A stretch of 6,172 nucleotides of DNA from Campylobacterales bacterium. Lineage in GTDB: Bacteria; Campylobacterota; Campylobacteria; Campylobacterales; JALSKU01. The DNA is taken from positions 6,120-12,291 of the forward strand of contig JALVWI010000116.1 of the NCBI GenBank assembly GCA_027038335.1, written 5' to 3'. The notes beneath the pieces are model-generated. The model was not told the DNA's origin and did not search any database. It saw only the letters and a program-made list of their open reading frames with translations. Positions 5,170 to 6,172 of this stretch are shown piece by piece. The stretch's first letter is position 1; each line of letters starts with the position of its first letter. The position numbers and the translations under genes were made by a program.

Positions 5170-6172
5170 GTAGGTTAAATAACGAGCAGTACAAAGCTGC
5201 TACCGCAAAATCAGGCTACAACTTAGTTATTGCATCTGCAGGAACAGGCAAAACTTCTACCATAGTTGCAAGGATTGCATATCTACTGCATTCAGGATTA
5301 TCGCCGCAACAGATATTGCTTTTAACTTTCACAAATAAAGCCTCTACTGAAATGATAGAGAGAGTATCAAAATATTTTGATAAAAATATAGTAAAAAAAA
5401 TTACCGCAGGTACATTTCATTCGGTTAGCTATAGACTTTTAAAACAATGTGATCATAGCATATCATTAAAACAGCCTAAAGAGTTAAAAATACTTTTAAA
5501 AAGTATCTATGAAAAAAGGGTCTTTCATCATATTGAAAGCAAAACAAAACAGTATCAATATGCTTATCTCTACGACATATTTTCACTTTATCAAAACAGT
5601 TGTGATGATGAGAGTTTTTCTGATTGGCTTATAAAGAAAAATCCAGAACATGAGCCATTTTTAGATATATACGAAGATATACTTGAAGAATTTATAAATT
5701 TAAAAAAAAGTTATAATTATGTTGATTATAATGACCTTCTTATCAATATCACTAAAATAGCAAAAAGAGAGAAATTTGATTTTAAAGAAATATTGGTAGA
5801 TGAATATCAAGATACCAATACTCTTCAGGGAAAAGTTATAGATGCTTTTGATCCTCCATCTCTTTTTTGTGTGGGTGATTATGACCAAAGTATATATGCG
5901 TTTAATGGTGCAAATATAAATATCATAGGCTCTTTTCAAGAAAGATATAAAAATGCACAGATTTTTTCACTCAACAAAAACTATCGTTCAACCAAAGACA
6001 TACTCTCTCTTGCCAATAGAGTTATCAAAAAAAATCCAAGACTTTATCAAAAGGAGTTAGTTGTAACAAAAGAAAAAAAAGGATATCCTCCTAGACTTTT
6101 AGTTTTTAATGAAGTGTATGATCAGTATGAAGCAATAGCAAAAAAGATAGAGCAGTCTCAAACTCCTCATGA
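5160..6172 (+). CDS. UvrD/Rep-family superfamily 1 DNA helicase, N-terminal half, 3' end cut off by the window
   Basis: The protein is an ATP-driven 3'-5' DNA helicase/translocase of the UvrD/Rep/PcrA group, acting in repair or replication restart. I read 337 codons with no stop to the window edge; full-length members are about 650-750 residues. Motifs in order: Q-motif LNNEQ (6-10), Walker A ASAGTGKTST (25-34), motif Ia LLLTFTNKAS (53-62), motif Ib TAGTFHS (82-88), motif II VDEYQDTN (213-220), motif III VGDYDQSIYAFNGA (238-251) and motif IV LNKNYRST (271-278). Motifs V and VI lie outside. The lines between motifs Ib and II match the 1B region. Motif III has Asn249 where UvrD and PcrA have Arg (WRGA or FRGA), and Tyr240 in place of the second Asp of GDDDQ. 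The most likely start is TTG at 5160, overlapping the methyltransferase stop by 10 bp, which suggests coupled translation. UvrD versus Rep cannot be settled from this part. Confidence 0.92.
   Translation, partial: MPLSRLNNEQYKAATAKSGYNLVIASAGTGKTSTIVARIAYLLHSGLSPQQILLLTFTNKASTEMIERVSKYFDKNIVKKITAGTFHSVSYRLLKQCDHSISLKQPKELKILLKSIYEKRVFHHIESKTKQYQYAYLYDIFSLYQNSCDDESFSDWLIKKNPEHEPFLDIYEDILEEFINLKKSYNYVDYNDLLINITKIAKREKFDFKEILVDEYQDTNTLQGKVIDAFDPPSLFCVGDYDQSIYAFNGANINIIGSFQERYKNAQIFSLNKNYRSTKDILSLANRVIKKNPRLYQKELVVTKEKKGYPPRLLVFNEVYDQYEAIAKKIEQSQTPH

Noticed and set aside
5700..5939. Minus-strand 79-codon frame opposite the helicase
   Set aside because: It lies opposite helicase motifs II and III, and its composition is what antisense AT-rich DNA gives.

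Overview
The window is AT-rich and densely packed, with almost no spacer DNA. Gene content, protein motifs and gene order point to the Campylobacterota (epsilonproteobacteria). The block trmB - FN3 lipoprotein - RluA/RluD-type pseudouridine synthase on one strand, with rodA/mrdB divergent from it, matches my recollection of Campylobacter jejuni Cj1278c-Cj1279c(flpA)-Cj1280c / Cj1282(mrdB). I cannot name the genus from sequence alone; a free-living sulfur-oxidising relative (Sulfurimonas/Sulfurovum type) is as plausible as a host-associated species.

Left block (1-3040, minus strand): a leftward operon read in the order pseudouridine synthase, FN3 lipoprotein, trmB. The synthase tail overlaps the lipoprotein signal-peptide region by 53 bp. 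The lipoprotein stop and the trmB start share one base (TAATG). trmB runs off the left edge. Middle (3041-3090): a 50-bp divergent promoter region built around the palindrome TATAATTATA, which can act as a -10 element in both directions. Right of it, rodA (3091-4194) encodes the SEDS peptidoglycan polymerase of cell elongation.

Right block (4255-6172, plus strand): a CAU-anticodon tRNA with its own likely promoter, then an unassigned class I SAM methyltransferase whose Shine-Dalgarno can pair with bases directly after the tRNA CCA, then a UvrD/Rep-type superfamily 1 helicase. The helicase overlaps the methyltransferase by 10 bp and runs off the right edge. No terminator is visible between these three, so they may be cotranscribed.

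This is essentially a housekeeping region: RNA modification (TrmB, pseudouridine synthase), tRNA supply, cell-wall elongation, a surface lipoprotein and DNA repair/replication. I found no mobile element, CRISPR array, defence system or obviously new multi-gene system. The points worth checking are small: four TTG-started genes out of six, a TrmB whose usual catalytic Asp position reads Val, a four-repeat FlpA homologue that keeps the fibronectin-binding-type motif, a possible SD-sequestering hairpin after the tRNA, and uncertain tRNA identity. No stretch over 300 bp lacks a gene.
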